Below, piece by piece: positions 6,854 through 7,574 of a stretch of 7,574 nucleotides of DNA. The stretch is taken from positions 1 to 7,574 of the forward strand of contig DLXZ01000030.1 of NCBI GenBank assembly GCA_003448675.1, read 5' to 3'. Source of the stretch: Porticoccaceae bacterium. GTDB taxonomy: Bacteria; Pseudomonadota; Gammaproteobacteria; Pseudomonadales; Porticoccaceae. Position numbers and translations under genes: made by a program. Numbering within the stretch: the stretch's first letter is position 1; every line of letters starts with the position of its first letter. The notes under the pieces are model-generated. The model was given only the letters and a program-made list of their open reading frames with translations. It made no database searches and was not told the DNA's origin.

Positions 6854-6978
6854 TACCTGAAGCTCATTGGCTTTGGCGCAAGGACGACTGAGTATTTATC
6901 GATTCGTATCAGCGCGACTAACAATCGCTAGAACAGCTGTAACGGACGGACAACCGAGCGGAGACTAAGGGGATCCTT
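6854..6978 (+). promoter_or_regulatory. fliC 5' leader with repeated GGA motifs and hairpin over the start
   Basis: The untranslated leader is long for a flagellin. It contains GGA at 6882, 6944, 6948, 6960 and 6971. Those at 6882 (CAAGGA), 6944 and 6948 (both ACGGA) fit ANGGA, the core of sites bound by the translational regulator CsrA/RsmA. The Shine-Dalgarno AAGGGG (6967-6972) lies in a small hairpin, TAAGG-GGAT-CCTTA (6966-6979), which includes the A of the ATG and shows GGA in its loop. CsrA control is an inference from these motifs. The leader contains no ATG-started ORF. Confidence 0.45.
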
Positions 6979-7574
6979 ATGGCCCAGATTATTAACACCA
7001 ATATTTCGTCACTGAATGCACAGAGAAACCTCAACTCCACGCAGGGTTCGCTGGCTACGTCGTTTCAGCGTTTGTCATCTGGATTGCGCATCAATAGTGC
7101 GAAAGATGATGCTGCGGGACAGGCGATTGTTGAGCGTTTTACCACACAGATTCGCGGCTTGAATCAGGCCATTCGAAATGCCAGTGATGGTATTTCCCTG
7201 GCTCAAACTGGTGAAGGCGCGCTGAACGAAGTCGTTAACAACCTGCAAAGAATCCGTGAGTTGGCGGTGCAGTCGGCCAACGCCACCAACAGCGCGTCGG
7301 ACCGTGCGGCCCTGGATCAGGAAGTACAGCAGCGTCTTGCGGAAATTGAGCGTGTTGCCGTTCAGACGTCCTTTAACGGGCAGAAAATCCTGGATGGCAC
7401 TTTCGGTAGCGCGCAGTTTCAGGTTGGCGCCAATGTCGGTGACACGATCAGTGTCAACCTCAATACCAGCACCCGTCTGACTGCGATCGGTAAAACCGCC
7501 GACTATGTGGGTGGTGCGGCCTACGATTCGACATTGGCAGTGGGTCAACAAGGTGCGGGCGTTGACTCAAGTGC
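6979..7574 (+). CDS. fliC: Flagellin FliC, N-terminal part (runs off window)
   Basis: Flagellin is the filament subunit, exported through the hollow flagellum and polymerised at the tip. The frame opens at ATG 6979, after AAGGGG with a 6-nt spacer, and stays open to the window end, giving 198 complete codons. The D0 region [20 protein letters not shown] is followed by [20 protein letters not shown] (31-50), the hallmark of gammaproteobacterial flagellins. D1 follows: [59 protein letters not shown], then [19 protein letters not shown]. Residues from about 165 leave the conserved core and enter the variable, surface-exposed part, and the C-terminal D1/D0 lies outside the window. After removal of Met1 the residues equivalent to the Salmonella TLR5 contacts (Gln89, Arg90, Leu94, Glu114) are all present. 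It is separated from flgL by 245 nt and driven by its own sigma-28 promoter. Further flagellin copies may lie downstream. Confidence 0.96.
   Translation, partial: MAQIINTNISSLNAQRNLNSTQGSLATSFQRLSSGLRINSAKDDAAGQAIVERFTTQIRGLNQAIRNASDGISLAQTGEGALNEVVNNLQRIRELAVQSANATNSASDRAALDQEVQQRLAEIERVAVQTSFNGQKILDGTFGSAQFQVGANVGDTISVNLNTSTRLTAIGKTADYVGGAAYDSTLAVGQQGAGVDSS

Noticed and set aside
7075..7551. Minus-strand ORF (158 codons) at the window end
   Set aside because: Fully antisense to the conserved D0/D1 part of flagellin, which is clearly the real gene.
1..7574. Possible hidden novel system, mobile element, CRISPR or RNA gene
   Set aside because: The whole window is accounted for by seven collinear flagellar genes and short intergenic gaps; I saw no transposase, terminal repeats, spaced direct repeats or tRNA-like fold.

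Overview
The window is one continuous, plus-strand block of flagellar rod, ring, hook-junction and filament genes: flgG (3' part), flgH, flgI, flgJ, flgK, flgL and fliC (5' part). All seven are recognised from conserved protein sequence. No gene is broken or frameshifted, and I see no mobile element, CRISPR array, tRNA or rRNA.

Organism: the gene set points to a Gram-negative bacterium with L and P rings. FlgH has a lipoprotein signal and FlgI a Sec signal. FlgJ is the two-domain (rod cap plus muramidase) form typical of beta- and gammaproteobacteria. The order flgGHIJKL-fliC, the Salmonella-like flagellin N terminus and the E. coli-like sigma-28 promoter suggest a polarly flagellated gammaproteobacterium, possibly a marine lineage related to Pseudomonas, Cellvibrio or Alteromonas. 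I cannot name a genus.

Layout: flgG-flgH-flgI-flgJ (1-3509) are packed with 2, 29 and 8 nt gaps and look like one middle-class transcript for the distal rod, the L and P rings and the rod-cap/peptidoglycan hydrolase. An 89-nt gap precedes flgK. A good sigma-28 promoter candidate (3478-3504) sits across the end of flgJ, so flgKL may also be transcribed late. flgL follows flgK after 6 nt with a strong Shine-Dalgarno overlapping the flgK stop. A 245-nt intergenic region (6734-6978) holds a weak terminator candidate, an inverted repeat, a near-perfect sigma-28 promoter (6821-6847) and a leader of about 125 nt. fliC follows and runs off the window.

How the genes work together: FlgG builds the distal rod. 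FlgJ caps the growing rod and cuts peptidoglycan. FlgI and FlgH form the P and L bushing rings. FlgK and FlgL form the junction between hook and filament, and FliC polymerises beyond it.

Nothing here is a new biological system. The points worth a second look are regulatory (two matched sigma-28 promoters, and a fliC leader with repeated GGA motifs and a hairpin over the Shine-Dalgarno), start codons (GTG for flgI, TTG for flgJ, uncertain for flgK) and protein architecture (a module shared by FlgK and FlgL, a long FlgJ linker, a cysteine-free FlgI).
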